The notes beneath the pieces were generated by a model. That model was not told the DNA's origin. It was given only the letters and a program-made list of their open reading frames with translations, and made no database searches. From contig CM038467.1 of assembly GCA_021464415.1 (NCBI GenBank), positions 33,449,226 to 33,513,225 of the forward strand: a DNA stretch of 64,000 bases, in the 5' to 3' direction. Of this stretch, positions 22,674 to 34,260 are shown piece by piece. The first letter of the stretch is position 1. Each line of letters opens with the position of its first letter. The position numbers were made by a program, and so were the translations under genes. The DNA comes from Lonicera japonica. Its lineage: Eukaryota; Streptophyta; Magnoliopsida; Dipsacales; Caprifoliaceae.

Positions 22674-23634
22674 TCTATTAATAAATCAGGTCAGTCCTAA
22701 AATAATAGAACTCTTTATGTTTATGTTTTCAACTGGTGGTTCAAATTTAATTTGAGTCTTTATATTTTAATCTAACGGCTCATATATAACCTTCACATAT
22801 CTTTCCAACTGGTGGCTAAAATTTAACTTCAGCTTTTATGTTTTAATCCGATGGCTCATATGTATCTCTTAATTAATTAATTTATAACAATATTTATATT
22901 TTGATCTAACAACTCTGGATTATCATGGAATATTTGTAATATAAATGATAATAATGGCTTTTGTTTGAATCGCCAACAAAATATAATAGTGTTTAAAACC
23001 TACTAAAATTCATAATTTAACTTCATCCATTAAATTAAATATTTATTTCTAAAATTAAATTGTTTATATATTTCCAACTCCTACTAAAATGTATTTTACA
23101 CTAATTTAATTATATATATCAAAAAAATATAAATTATCTTTACAAAAATCTTATCATATGAGAAATATTTATATATAATTGATTTTGTTAAATAAACCAG
23201 TTATTATGTGTTAACACTTTATTATCTATTAATAAATCAGGTCAGTCTTAATATGCTAGGACTCTCTAAACTTATGTTCCCAACTGGTGGTTCAGATTTA
23301 ATTTGAGCCTTTATGTTTTAATCTGACGACTTAGAATTGTAATGGCGTACTGGTAATTACAATGATAATTATGACTACATATTTATTTTATTAATAAATA
23401 TAAAGTATTTGAAGCCTTTACAAATTCTTCTGTTATATCTTTATCTATTAGTCATAACAATAATTATTTTTAATTAATTTATTATTAAATATTGCAATCT
23501 TTCAAACTTATTGATTGTTTTATTAACAAATACATAAATAGTCATTTAATTTATTATTATAATTGAAAGTTGAGATCTAATTTTCTAATTGTAATACTAA
23601 ATAATACATAAATTTTTTATCTCTTTAATTCATT

Positions 23635-23692
<58 letters not shown>

Positions 23693-24219
23693 TTATTATA
23701 TAATCTATTAATAATTAGGTCAGTCCTAATATAGTAGGACCCATTTATGTTTATGTTCTCAATTGGTAGCTCAAATTTAATGTGGATGTTTATCTTTCGA
23801 TCCAACGTCTCAGGATTATTAAGGCATGTTGGTAATATTGATGATAATAATAAGTATTTAGTTAATTAATTATATTAAAGATTTAAATAGTTTAAAACCT
23901 ATGAAAATTCTAATTGTATTTCTATATCCATTACATATTTATTTGTAAATTAGAATTTTTTTTATATCTCTAATATATTCCAAATTATTTAACATGTAAA
24001 TTATTTATATAATAGCATTTCCAGTACTATTATATATTCCTATTTTATTTAATTATAAATTATAATTTTTCTATATTTTTAGCATTCCCATACATTTAAT
24101 ATGTAGATTATCTATAAAAGAATATATCGAGTAATAATAGTGCATATTTATATCTTATTTGCACTATCGCGTCAGCTTTCTCTCTCTCCAATTTTTTTTT
24201 AAACTTCAACATATAATAA
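22674..24219 (+). repeat. Three tandem Helitron 5'-terminus units
   Basis: TCTATTAATAAATCAGGTCA-like starts occur at 22674, 23225 and 23704. Each is followed by similar sequence (AGGACTC-like word, AACTGGTGGTTCAAATTTAA, ATGTTTTAATCTGACG). Units are about 551, 479 and 516 bp and drift apart towards their 3' ends. No Helitron 3' hairpin separates them. Confidence 0.75.
23636..23690. repeat. (TAA)n microsatellite in Helitron 2
   Basis: About 18 uninterrupted AAT/ATA units. A tyrosine-rich frame on the minus strand is only this repeat. Confidence 0.95.
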
Positions 24220-25236
24220 ATTTTAATTTAACAATATTTAAAGTTCATTTTTTTTAGGGACATTGATTTATTTATGATTTTATTTTTTAAAGTTTACAAA
24301 TTGTATATACAAAAATAGATTAATATTATTGTACAAGCAAAAAGAATTATGTTAAAGAAAATTATCTTCCTTAAAAATAATTAATAAACTATAAATTTTG
24401 TTACTTTAAAAAAACCTATAAATTTGATTCGATAACAAATAAAACTACCTTAGCAATAGCAATCAGGATTTAAGATGACAAAATATCCATCCTTATGAGT
24501 TTTTGACTAACCATGACCTTAAAGCCTGATATTTTTTATTTTTTTAATTGTGGTAAGTATGGGTACATTTTAAACATAAATACGATTTGTGTTATATCCA
24601 GCTTAGGTTCATGTAAATATAGCATGTTGAACTTAAACAAACTCATATATTCGATGAAGGAGAGCCATCTTTTTGGAGTATTAACGATCTCCATGGTGAT
24701 ATCCAAAAATACCTAATAATATTACGTACCATACCATTTTTTGATTATTAGGCATGTATGAGTAGTTTTTACTATCAATATCAATTATTTATTAATATTT
24801 TAACATTTCATTATATTAAATTCAATGTAAGTTTCGATTGCTCAAAATTATTTATACGTTCTCAAATTTAATTCTATTTTCTTATTATAAATAGTAAAAA
24901 TTAATTTTCTGAATGTAAGAATTTTAATTTTTAACACCCCTTTATTTCTAAAAAACAAATATAAAAGACATCACATCATATATACATTAACAACTTCATT
25001 TTTAATCATTAAAAAATTTAGAACTCGCAAATTTATTTATTTATCTCTCAGGATTAAAGTAGTCATATTTACAATATCAATTTGTTTGATGAAAAAAATA
25101 TAATTAATTATAAGAAATGAGAAAAAAATAAAAAAGTTAATTGTATGTGATAAGGGCTTATCTAAAACTTAAAGCATATCAGGTATTATATTTATTATTT
25201 TTTAAAAATAAAATAATAATAGTTTATTTTCTATAA

Positions 25237-26085
25237 TGACTCATAATATCTTATATCGATAGTATAATAAAAAGTTCCTTGGTATACATGCAGATGTAAT
25301 GAATCTAACTTACAACTTGGGCTAGCCATTTTGGTAGAGAACCTAAATGGTTACATATGATATCAGAGTAGATCCAGTACCACTATCACGTGACGTGTGG
25401 ATATTGCAGGTCGGGTCTGTGCCCGGACTGACGAGGACGTCAGGGATTTAATGAGGAGGGATTATAACTACCCAAAATATCTCACATCAGTAGTGTAATG
25501 AGTTCTTTGGTATATATATGTAGGTGTAATGAATTTAACTTACAATTTGAGCTAGCCATTTTGAGGGTGAAACTCTGGACTACAACCAGGTGACGCGCTG
25601 ATATTGTGGTTCGGATTTGTAATGCTGACGGATAGCCGCAATAATTGAACGCAGTTAGCTAATAGGAGGAGATTGTAATGACTCAAAAATATCCTACATT
25701 AATAGTATAATGTGAAAATCTTTGGTATATGTGTGTGAACAATGACCATATATCACAACTTAGGCTAGCCATTTTGGGAAAAAACCCTGGTGGTTACGTA
25801 TGGTATTAGAGTGGACCTAGGACCACTATCACGTGAGGTGTTGATATTGTGGTCGAGTTTGTGCGGTTAACAACAAGCCTTTGTGTGTGATCCCGACCTG
25901 ACGATAGCATCAGGAATTTAACAGGCGGAGATTATGACGACCCAAAATATCCTACATCGGTAGTGTAATAGAAACATCGATAGTGTAATGGGAAGGCCCT
26001 TAATATATATTGGTATATATGTGGGTGCAATGAACCTAATTACAACTTAAGCTAGCAATTTTAAGGGAGAACCCAGATTGTTACA
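25237..26085. repeat. Four tandem diverged modules inside Helitron 2
   Basis: Same module array as 20890-21740, with a few per cent divergence (for example GGGATTATAAC for GAGATTGTAAA). It shows that the array was already present in the ancestor of both Helitron copies. Confidence 0.75.
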
Positions 26086-26990
26086 TTTTATCTGAAAACT
26101 AATTATAATTTTGAAATATTATGTTGATCTAAATATAAACATATTAATTTAAACTTACTTGATTATTGTTTTGGCGTACATTTATTCTATATGTTATTAA
26201 TAATTTTTAAATTTTAAAAATCCAAAAGGTATTAATGGAAATATATAAATAGATTGTGTTTGAATTAACTTTAGGGGATCAATAGTTGAGTTTAGGGTTT
26301 TACCAAATTCGAATTCGATATATCTAAAAATATGATTAAAACCAAACTTGACTAAAAGTATATTTATTTTTTTAAAAAACAATTTCTACCCAGTCTACTA
26401 TACTGTATGTATAAATCTCAACTCACTATTTCTCTTCTTACCGGTTGTAATTAGATTGTATCACAAGGGTATTTTAAAGAAAAAATGTTACATTTTAGTA
26501 AAGTTGAGACAAATAAACATAATTTATGTGAACTCGAACTTAAGCCACTTAAAACCCCTATTTTTTTCGGATTGTAAAAGGAAAAAGAAAGAGTCTATCC
26601 TATATTGAGGTTTGATTAGTCGAAAACCCGTCAAATTGAGCTATTTCCTATCCGTAATTGTAGTAAAAGTGAAATTAGGCGGACTTAATTTATTCTACCA
26701 CTATTTGAATAATATGCATAGAATTGTATTTTTAAAATATAATTAAGATTAAAAATTAAAATTAGTGCTGTATGAGAAAATTTAATTCCTTTTGCTCTTA
26801 AATTAAGAGTATACTACTATTTTTTTGGGTTAATGTTAAAATTAAATTCTCTACAAAATAGAAAAATTAGAATAAGGACTCTTAATAAAAGATTAAAAAA
26901 TATTAAAATTACAAGTAATTACATATATTAAAAAAATCAATAAATAGAATTTTAGATAATGTCACTAATTATATATAGGCAAAATCGAAT

Positions 26991-27005
26991 CGTGCCGTAG
27001 GCACG
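26991..27005 (+). terminator. Helitron 2 3' hairpin
   Basis: CGTGCC-GTA-GGCACG followed by GGTATTACCTAG ending at 27017 and a host T at 27018. This is a complete Helitron 3' terminus. Confidence 0.88.
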
Positions 27006-27017
27006 GGTATTACCTAG

Positions 27018-28072
27018 TTATATATAGAGAAGGAAATCTTTGAGTGCAAAGTTGTTTTACATTGTTTATAAATTCTAGCCGGAGCTCCGATGACCACTAT
27101 CAAAACTGATCCAAGGACTTCGTCGGAGCTTTAAGAATGGTCGCTAAAACTCCAGTGAGTAATGATGGCGGAGGTGGTTAATGAGATTTAGTAACCACTA
27201 ATGGTAATAAATAAATAAATAAATTGTAAAACGGTATAATTGACAATTCAAAAAGATGGGGTATATTTCTTTAAGTAGACAAATATTGAAAATTGTTCTT
27301 ATGGCTAAACAAATTGAGTAGGAAGTCCTCCATCTAGTATAAAATCGGAAGCTGTCTTTGACTTGAATAAAATTATGGTTGAGGCACTTACAATCCATTT
27401 TCTCTTTTAAACGCACTAATTTATCACAGTCAATAATTTAGAGCAAGACTTGTTTTCGATGGTGGGTAATAAATTGATTATGTTAAAAGAATTTAAAAAT
27501 TAGTAAGTAATTAGACTAGAAGATAAGATGTATAAATAATAAGATAAGAAAAGATTATGCAATGTAGTCATGAACAGTGATCGTGAAAGTGATGTTACAA
27601 CAAATGGGGAAAACCTTTTGTAGTGCTTTTAATTTTGATTTTTGAGTGTCTTTTAGAAAATGTTTTTATTGTAAAAAAATTTGTATATATATATATATTA
27701 TTTTTTATTACATCCACTAGATTGAATGTTTTGATGATGAAATTTTATAGTATAATGTATAATCTATTCATCGTGAAAACTATATCTACCAAATTTTATC
27801 AAAAGACTCATCTATATTTTCCATTCAAAATGTACAATCTGTCTCTTTTTTAAAGAAAGAAGCATCCCCTCTGAGGTGGGCTAATATGCATATTATAAAT
27901 ACACACACATGAGTATGACCATTAACACTTCAAAGAAATTATCTAACATGTATTTAAAATGATAATTAGTGACATTTTTTTCTATTTTTAGGGACGCTCT
28001 ATTTACTTTTAATTGTGAGAGATTTTAGAGTGTTGGAGGATATCTTTGGATTGTCTATAATCATACACTATT
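27018..28072. repeat. Direct repeat X, right copy (1055 bp of host sequence)
   Basis: Nearly identical to 18820-19878. It continues without a break into CGCATGTATGCTAG, the arrangement also found in unit 2 (57139 to about 58120), so this copy is in the original context and the left copy is the added one. Confidence 0.95.
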
Positions 28073-28167
28073 CGCATGTATGCTAGAAAAAATATACGGA
28101 AATTTGACAAATGAGAAAAATAGACGAACAAGCAAATTGTAATGAGTCAATAGTGTTGTAGTATAGT

Positions 28168-28170
28168 GAT
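28168..28170. repeat. Left target-site duplication (GAT) of the CACTA element
   Basis: GAT directly before CACTA at 28171, repeated at 40362-40364. Unit 2 has one GAT at the matching site (58230-58232). Three-base duplications are the rule for CACTA elements. Confidence 0.95.
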
Positions 28171-28186
28171 CACTATGCCAGAAAAG

Positions 28187-29010
28187 GGTTTAGGCGACGC
28201 ACACAAATAGGTTCGTCTCCTGAGATACACCTTAGGCGACGAACATTACATCCGTCTCCTAAGACTTAACTTAGGCGACGTACAAGCGATTGCGTCGCCT
28301 AAGTTCAATCTTAGGCGACGTACGCATATAATACGTCTCCTAAACTTAACCTTTAGGCAACGTACATTGTAAGATGCGTCGCATAATTGACAAATTTCTT
28401 AGGCGACGTACATTGCTAATGTACGTCTCCTAAGATACGACATAGGCGACGTACACAAATTAATGTACGTCACCTAAAATGTCCCTTAGGAGACGCAATT
28501 TGACCAATGTACGTCGCTTAAAGTAATTTTTTCTGATAATTTTTTTCCAAAATTCTGAAAATTTGGAAATTTACTTAGGAGACGCACATTGGCCAATGTG
28601 CGTCCCCTAAAGCCACCCAATTTTCACCGAAATTTTGAATTTTTAAAAAATTGAAAATTAACTTACGAGACGAACTTTGATCAATGTGCGTCGCCTAGAG
28701 TAATTTTCCCGCCTGAATTTTTCACGGAATTTTGAAAATTTGGAAATTTACTTAGGAGACGCACATTGACCAATGTGCGTCCCCTAAAGCCACCCAATTT
28801 TCACCGAAATTTTGAATTTTTTTAAAAATTCAAAATTAACTTAGGAGACGCACATTGACCAATGTGAGTCGCCTAAAGTTTTCCAACGGTCACATTTTAA
28901 ATTGTTCAAAGACCTTTGACATATCTCTTAGGAGATGGACATTGATCAATGTACGTCGCCTAACGTGACTCTTAGGCGACGTACATTGAGCAATGTCCGT
29001 CTCCTAAGAA
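28187..29010. repeat. Left subterminal array of about 14 hairpins
   Basis: Imperfect palindromes of about 33-40 nt, consensus CTTAGGMGACGYACATTG then ACCAATGTRCGTCKCCTAAG, occur near 28190, 28230, 28270, 28308, 28350, 28397, 28442, 28486, 28573, 28661, 28750, 28840, 28926 and 28970. From about 28520 they alternate with a GAAATTTTGAATTTTT-like spacer, giving a period of about 90 bp. In known CACTA elements subterminal repeats are binding sites for the TNPA-type protein; that role here is inference. Confidence 0.9.
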
Positions 29011-29020
29011 ACAGATCTGA

Positions 29021-29028
29021 TATAAAAG
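29021..29028 (+). promoter_or_regulatory. TATA box of the CACTA transposase gene
   Basis: TATAAAAG lies just inside the last left hairpin, about 500 bp before the first ATG of the transposase reading frame. A likely 5'-UTR intron follows (29147-29514, GTTAGT...AATAG). Confidence 0.6.
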
Positions 29029-29146
29029 CAAACCCTCATCCCATTTCGAGCAAAATGTGGAGAGGAGTGAGAAGAGTTTAATTTTGGGCGATTTTAAGCA
29101 TTTTTATCACCAAAGAGATACATCTTATCTCCTATTTGATCTAAAG

Positions 29147-29514
29147 GTTAGTGTAATCTTTCTTAATCATCTTAATTTGTTAGTTTAATGTCAAAAATTA
29201 TTGGTATAGTATTAAAATTGTATGTTTTGTGTTAAATATCTAGTTTTAGTGTTGTTGCTCTTATTTAATCTCTACGTTAATATAATCTAAGTTTATAATA
29301 TAATATTAATTTGTTACTTAATTTTGTGTTTATAGTGGATATTCTAAGTTGAACTCTATGTTACTTAATTTATTAGTTTATAATATAATATTAATTTGTT
29401 ACTTAATATTAATTTGTTACATAATGTTTAGTGTTAAAATTATAAGTTTAGTGTTGAAAATATAGTTTAGCGTTAGTTGTTGCCTTTATTTTATACAGTT
29501 TTCTTGTGTAATAG
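29147..29514 (+). other. Probable 5'-UTR intron of the CACTA transposase gene
   Basis: Donor AAAG|GTTAGT at 29147 and acceptor TGTAATAG|GG at 29514 bound a 368-bp T-rich stretch. The exon that follows has the ATG at 29520, five bases after the acceptor. It is inferred from splice-like sequences only. Confidence 0.5.
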
Positions 29515-29519
29515 GGAAC

Positions 29520-29684
29520 ATGGACAAGACTTGGATGCGGTGTTATAAAGGAACATATGCCTTTATTAATGGGGTACTAGAATTCATAAAGTTTGCGAGA
29601 GAGAATGCAAACTCGACGACTGGATTGTATCACTGTCCTTGTAATAGTTGTCTCAACCAGAAGAGTTAACTTAACGAAAATGAG
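29520..29684 (+). pseudogene. N-terminal transposase-associated region, cut by a stop codon
   Basis: The frame from ATG 29520 encodes 49 residues starting MDKTWMRCYKGTYAFINGV, with the Cys-Pro-Cys...Cys pattern (C39, C41, C44) typical of the Transpos_assoc domain. It then meets TAA at 29667-29669. After the stop the same frame continues into the main transposase ORF, whose first ATG is at 29685. In other TNP2 proteins this region is continuous, so the TAA looks like a recent nonsense mutation. Translation could restart at 29685 without the zinc-finger-like module. Confidence 0.85.
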
Positions 29685-32600
29685 ATGTACTATCACTTGA
29701 TCAGAAATGGGATAATGGAGGACTATATTGTATGGGTCCATCACGGTGAAGTTTCAAATACGCCTTCGGCGTGGGACATTAGGCAAGCATATCTACATAA
29801 TAAGGCTTCTTCAAGTAATAGTGTTGATCCTACTATGCAGCTCTTGGGCGATACTTTTCCTTTTCGTGATTCATACGATTTTGCCCCTTGTTATGATGGT
29901 GTAAATGATTTTAATACTGGAGTTCATGTTGACTCTACTGCCGAGGCCGTGATGGAGCACTATCAGTCTCTTTTAGCTGAAGCACGGACTCCAATATATG
30001 ATGGTAGTAATGAGAATGTGTTAAGTGCCATTATTAACTCGATGCAGGTCAAAACAAGTAATAATATGACGATTAGAGCATACAATGAATCGTTAGAGCA
30101 TACAAAAAGTGTCCTACCCGAGGGAAACAAGTATCCTGGATCGTACAAAGAAGTAAAAAAAACCCTAAAAAAATTGGGTTTGGGTCACGAGGTCATCCAC
30201 GCGTGCTACTATGGCTGCTGCTTGTTTTACAAAGAGTATTCAAAATTACAACAATGTCCCGTTTGCGACAAGTCAAGATGGGATATAGAGAAAGGTAAGA
30301 AGGTTCCCAGGAAAGTGGTTCGTTACTTTCCTTTGAAGCCGAGGTTGCAGCGTCTATACATGTCTCCACACACTGCGAAGGAAATGCGGTGGCACGGGGA
30401 AAGGACCGTAGATCCGGAGTATCTGAGACACCCTGCGGATGGGGAAGCATGGCAATATTTTGATAGATCACATCCTGATTTTGCTTCAGAAATTAGAAAT
30501 GTGCGCCTTGGTTTGGCAACAGATGGGTTCAGCCCTTTCGGACCAGGGGCTTCTCCCCATAGCACTTGGCCTGTTGTCGTACTTCCATACAATTTTCCAC
30601 CTTCGATGTGTATGAAGAAAGAGTATAACATACTAGTTTTGTTGATATCTGGTCCCAAATCTCCAGGAAAGTGCCTCAACGTGTTTATGAGACCGCTTAT
30701 CGATGAGCTGAAAGAGTTGTGGGATGCGGGAGTTTGGACTTGGGATCGACACTTAAATCAGCCTTTCTGGATGAGAGCAGCAGTGATCTGGACGATTAGC
30801 GACTTTCCAGGATTAGGGATGTTGGGAGGCATTCAAACCAAAGGGTACAAGGCATGTCCGCTTTGTTTGGACGATATTGATTCAGTTCATAGTGATTCCA
30901 GAATGTCGTACATGGGCGCAAGGAGATGGTTGTGTGAGGATCACCCATACCGGAAAGATAAAAAGTTTAACGGTAAAAAAGAGCGCAGACTTGCCCCAAG
31001 AAGTTTGTCTGCGAATGAGGTTTACGAAGCTACCATATCTCATGAACATCAATATAATGTGATGAGTTTACATCCGGGGTTCAAGCATGATTTGAATAAA
31101 GATAAATTATGTTGGACTCACGAAAGTATCTTTTGGGAGCTGCCTTACTGGAAAGAAACGAGGATCAGACATACCTTGGATATCATGCATATTGAAAAGA
31201 ATGTGTGCGATAACGTCTTCGGAACTGTTCTAGGTCTTGGAAGAAAGACTAAGGACGATGCAAAAGCTCGTTCCACTCTAGAAAAGATGGGAATACGCAA
31301 GAAACTCTGGGCGACAAAAGGTTCCGGGTCCTCAAGCAAACCGATGCTCCCTCCGGCACCATACACAGTCCCCCCTGAGTATAGGAGCGATGTATTCGAA
31401 TGGATCGCTGACGTCAAGTACCCGAGAGGTTATGCAGGAAGCTTAAAGAATAAAGTAAATTTGGATGATAAAAAGTTTTATGGATTAAAGACTCATGACT
31501 GCCACGTGCTACTTCAACGTCTTCTGCCAGTGGTTATCCGACCATATTTGAAGAAATCGGTCGTTAATCCGCTAGTCGAGCTATCTAGATTCTTTCAGAT
31601 GTTGTGTACTCGAGAGCTGAAGAAATCAGACGTCCACAAAATGCAGCAAGATATCGTCATGATTCTCTGCAAATTGGAGCTAATTTTCCCTCCGGCTTTC
31701 TTTACTATAATGGTACATCTTTGCATCCACCTTCCAGAGCAAGTCCTGCTTACCGGTCCTGTACATTTTACATGGATGTTTCCTATAGAGAGGTACATGT
31801 AGCTAAGCTTTGGTTTTTTACGATACTACGTAATTGTCTATATTTTGTACTAACTACGTAATTTTACAGGCAACTCGGGGAGTATAAGAACTTTGTAAGC
31901 AGCAGACGTTATCCTGAGGGGTGTATCACTGAGCGGTACGTTATGCATGAGTGTGTGACGTATATCAAATTATATATGGCTAACGCCTCAAGAGATACAG
32001 TCATCCCCGATGCACCTAAGTGGAATATATCTGTTGTCTCCGAACTTGTGATTACCAAAGGTTACCTCCAAAATTACAAGCTAAGTAAACAAGAACTTTC
32101 AATGGCTCACTGGTGTGTCATAGACAACTGTTGGGAAGCAGAATCGTTCATTGCAGGTCACCGAGATCAACTGAACATATTAGATCCACACGCGACTGAA
32201 GAACAGCGTATTGCAAGCTTTATTCCACATTTTCGTCATTGGGTAAGAACTCACCCTTAATTTACCTGTATTTGCCGCATATATTTCTTTCAATTTTCAC
32301 TGATGTTCTATATTATTACGCAGATGACTGATCTTCGAGTTAAAATGGACTCTCATTACATGCCAGAACTGGAGATTCTTTCATATGAGCCTCAGGGTTA
32401 CTATGTTTACTCACAATGTGATGTAAATGGAATCAACTTTGTTACATGGCAACGAGACCAGAACCGGAAGACCCAGAATAACGGAGTTATGGTAGAGGCA
32501 GATGGCATCTCCTACTACGGGGTTCTTGAGGCAGTCGTCGAACTTAAGTACACGGAAGGCATGTCTGTTGTGTTGTTTAAGTGTAAATGGTATAACACTG

Positions 32601-33085
32601 ACCCTGCAGAACCAGACAACATAAAGACAGATCGTGGTCTTTTATCCGTGAACACATGGACCAGTTGGTACGAAGATAGTCCATTTATTCTTGCCAAAAT
32701 GGCAAGACAAGTGTTTTACATAGATGATCCGTTTGCTGGTCCAGGTTGGAAAGTAGTTAATGTTATGTCCCATAGAGGTACGTACAGTGAGAGCGCACTT
32801 GCAAGGGAGGAAGCCTCCACCACACAGTATGAAGTAGACGAACCCTATCAAGAGCCCCACACGACTTATTTTCCTATATCTGGTTTTACCATCGATCTTG
32901 GCGATATACCACAACAGGATGCTCCCGATTATAACGATGATGATGAAGATGACGAGGACGATGATGATAATGATGAGGACGACGACGACGATGATGCCGA
33001 AGGCTTTAACAATGACATCATCATATGTTCAGGTGATGAGGACGATGCCCAAGAGTTTGACGATGATGAAGACGATACTGATTGA
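29685..33085 (+). CDS. TNP2-type CACTA transposase (three exons)
   Basis: Exons 29685-31792 (in frame with ATG 29520), 31870-32242 and 32324-33085 are joined by introns of 77 and 81 bp with GT...AG ends. From 29685 they give about 1080 residues. Residues numbered from 29685: CPVCDKSRW at 191-199, the transposase core LATDGFSPFG at 277-286, LLISGPKSPGK at 319-329, a second Cys pair at 391-394, DIMHIEKNV near 500, and FTWMFPIER before the first intron. Exon 3 begins MTDLRVKMDSHYM, contains a DUF4216-like region and ends in a very acidic Asp/Glu tail of about 60 residues. The protein would cut and paste the element. The reading frame is otherwise intact, so the only visible lesion is the upstream stop at 29667. 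Confidence 0.93.
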
Positions 33086-33835
33086 CGTTTTCCTATTGTA
33101 ATTCAAACAAATGTAATTTCTTAATGTAATATTAGTCATGGTAATTAGCATATTTATTTTTTAACATTACATAAAAAGAAAATAAACTATTTAATATTAC
33201 TTATTTTTTAACAACATATATATATACTAGGTATTGCCTCTACTGTCCGGCACAGTGAAATAAAAAAAAAGTAAATCACAAAATATTACATTCTTTAAAA
33301 GAGTAAACAACAAAAATAGTAGAAAATCTCAAGTATTTTGATAGGTGATTAGCCATGACGGATGTTGTTTAATTGATTTTAATTAGTAGATTTAAATATT
33401 ATTGGTGTGTGAGAATTTATTGTGTGTATATGGATGGTGTGAGTGTTTTAACTTTGATGTGACATCTTGATCTGTGTATAAAACTCATACAATGGTGTAG
33501 TGTTAATGCACACCATAAAAATGTAACAAAAAACTGACAAGAGGGGGTAATTTAGGTAATACATAACATATTTTTATTAATTAAATGATATTTAAATTTA
33601 TTCAAATACCTTTATTTAAAATATAAAACAAAATAGGTCTCTTACACTAATTACCAATTAAAAATAAGCCCTTTTTAAAAAAAATATTATTCATTAAATT
33701 TTTAATAAAAATCAATATATAATAAAATCTTCTACATAATTTCTAATATATAAAATGTGTTTTTTTATAACCTTACTAATTATAAAATAATTACCCTTTT
33801 TTTTAACCAAATCAAACCAAAAACCTAGCTCCCAC
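33086..33835. other. AT-rich spacer inside the CACTA element
   Basis: The 3' flank of the transposase gene. It contains an AATAAA-like word at about 33180 and long A/T runs; no gene was seen. Confidence 0.5.
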
Positions 33836-34260
33836 ACCCCTGGCCATCATCAATCAGCAAACTGCATCTTAGTGCCGCCTCTCTTACTCATCTCATCTCT
33901 CACTCTCTCTCACAGATGTACCGACCTCGTCTCCCTCTCTCCGTCTTTCCCTAAATCCATCACTCTCTCTCACAGGCGCACATACTCACTCTCCATCTCT
34001 CCCTGAGTGCCTCACCTCTCGACCTCATCTACCTCACCGCCTCTCGTCATCTTCCGGCGGGCCTCTCGTCATCTTCCGGCGCTGGTGGTCCAGATCTGTC
34101 TCCCTCTCGAGTCTCGTCAAGTAACTCTCTCCCTTTTCTCCCTCTCTATCTCTATCTCTCTCTCGAATTCGAGCTCAGTATTGTGTAAAGTTTTTTATTT
34201 TTTTTTTCAAATTTTTTTCACTAATATTCGAATCTCACTGCTGTTACTGTTGTAGTGCTG
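33836..34260 (+). promoter_or_regulatory. CT-rich leader, probable 5' end of the second CACTA gene
   Basis: The segment is packed with CTCTCT and TCTCTCTCTCACAG words and has a possible donor near 34120 (CGTCAAGTAACT). A similar leader is in the CACTA remnant at 6440-6860. I read it as a non-coding first exon of the gene at 36978-39464, with a long leader intron. The short Ser-rich frame here (34007-34255) has no domain support. Confidence 0.4.

Larger units (their letters stand above)
22674..27017 (+). mobile_element. Helitron 2, with 5' TC end and 3' hairpin-CTAG end
   Basis: It starts TCTATTAATAAATCAGG directly after the last base of Helitron 1. It ends with a hairpin (26991-27005) followed by GGTATTACCTAG and then T, the standard Helitron terminus (hairpin, CTRR, host T). 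It is 4344 bp with no Rep/helicase ORF. Its 3' 2798 bp duplicate Helitron 1; its 5' 1.55 kb holds three repeats of the 5' terminus. Helitrons move by rolling-circle replication using an autonomous partner's Rep-helicase; no partner is in this window. Confidence 0.85.

Noticed and set aside
23617..23805. Tyrosine-rich minus-strand ORF
   Set aside because: It arises from the (TAA)n microsatellite in Helitron 2.
19876..27017. Interpretation as an LTR retrotransposon with 2.8-kb LTRs (repeat - 1.5 kb - repeat)
   Set aside because: The repeat has no TG...CA ends, no primer-binding site or polypurine tract and no target duplication. Its right end is a Helitron hairpin plus CTAG followed by T.
28187..29010. 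Regular palindromic repeats resembling a CRISPR array
   Set aside because: The repeats are imperfect, sit at both ends of a CACTA element and have no unique equal-length spacers. The genome is plant nuclear DNA.
30193..31417. Several minus-strand ORFs of 60-120 codons
   Set aside because: They are antisense shadows of the TNP2 transposase exon.
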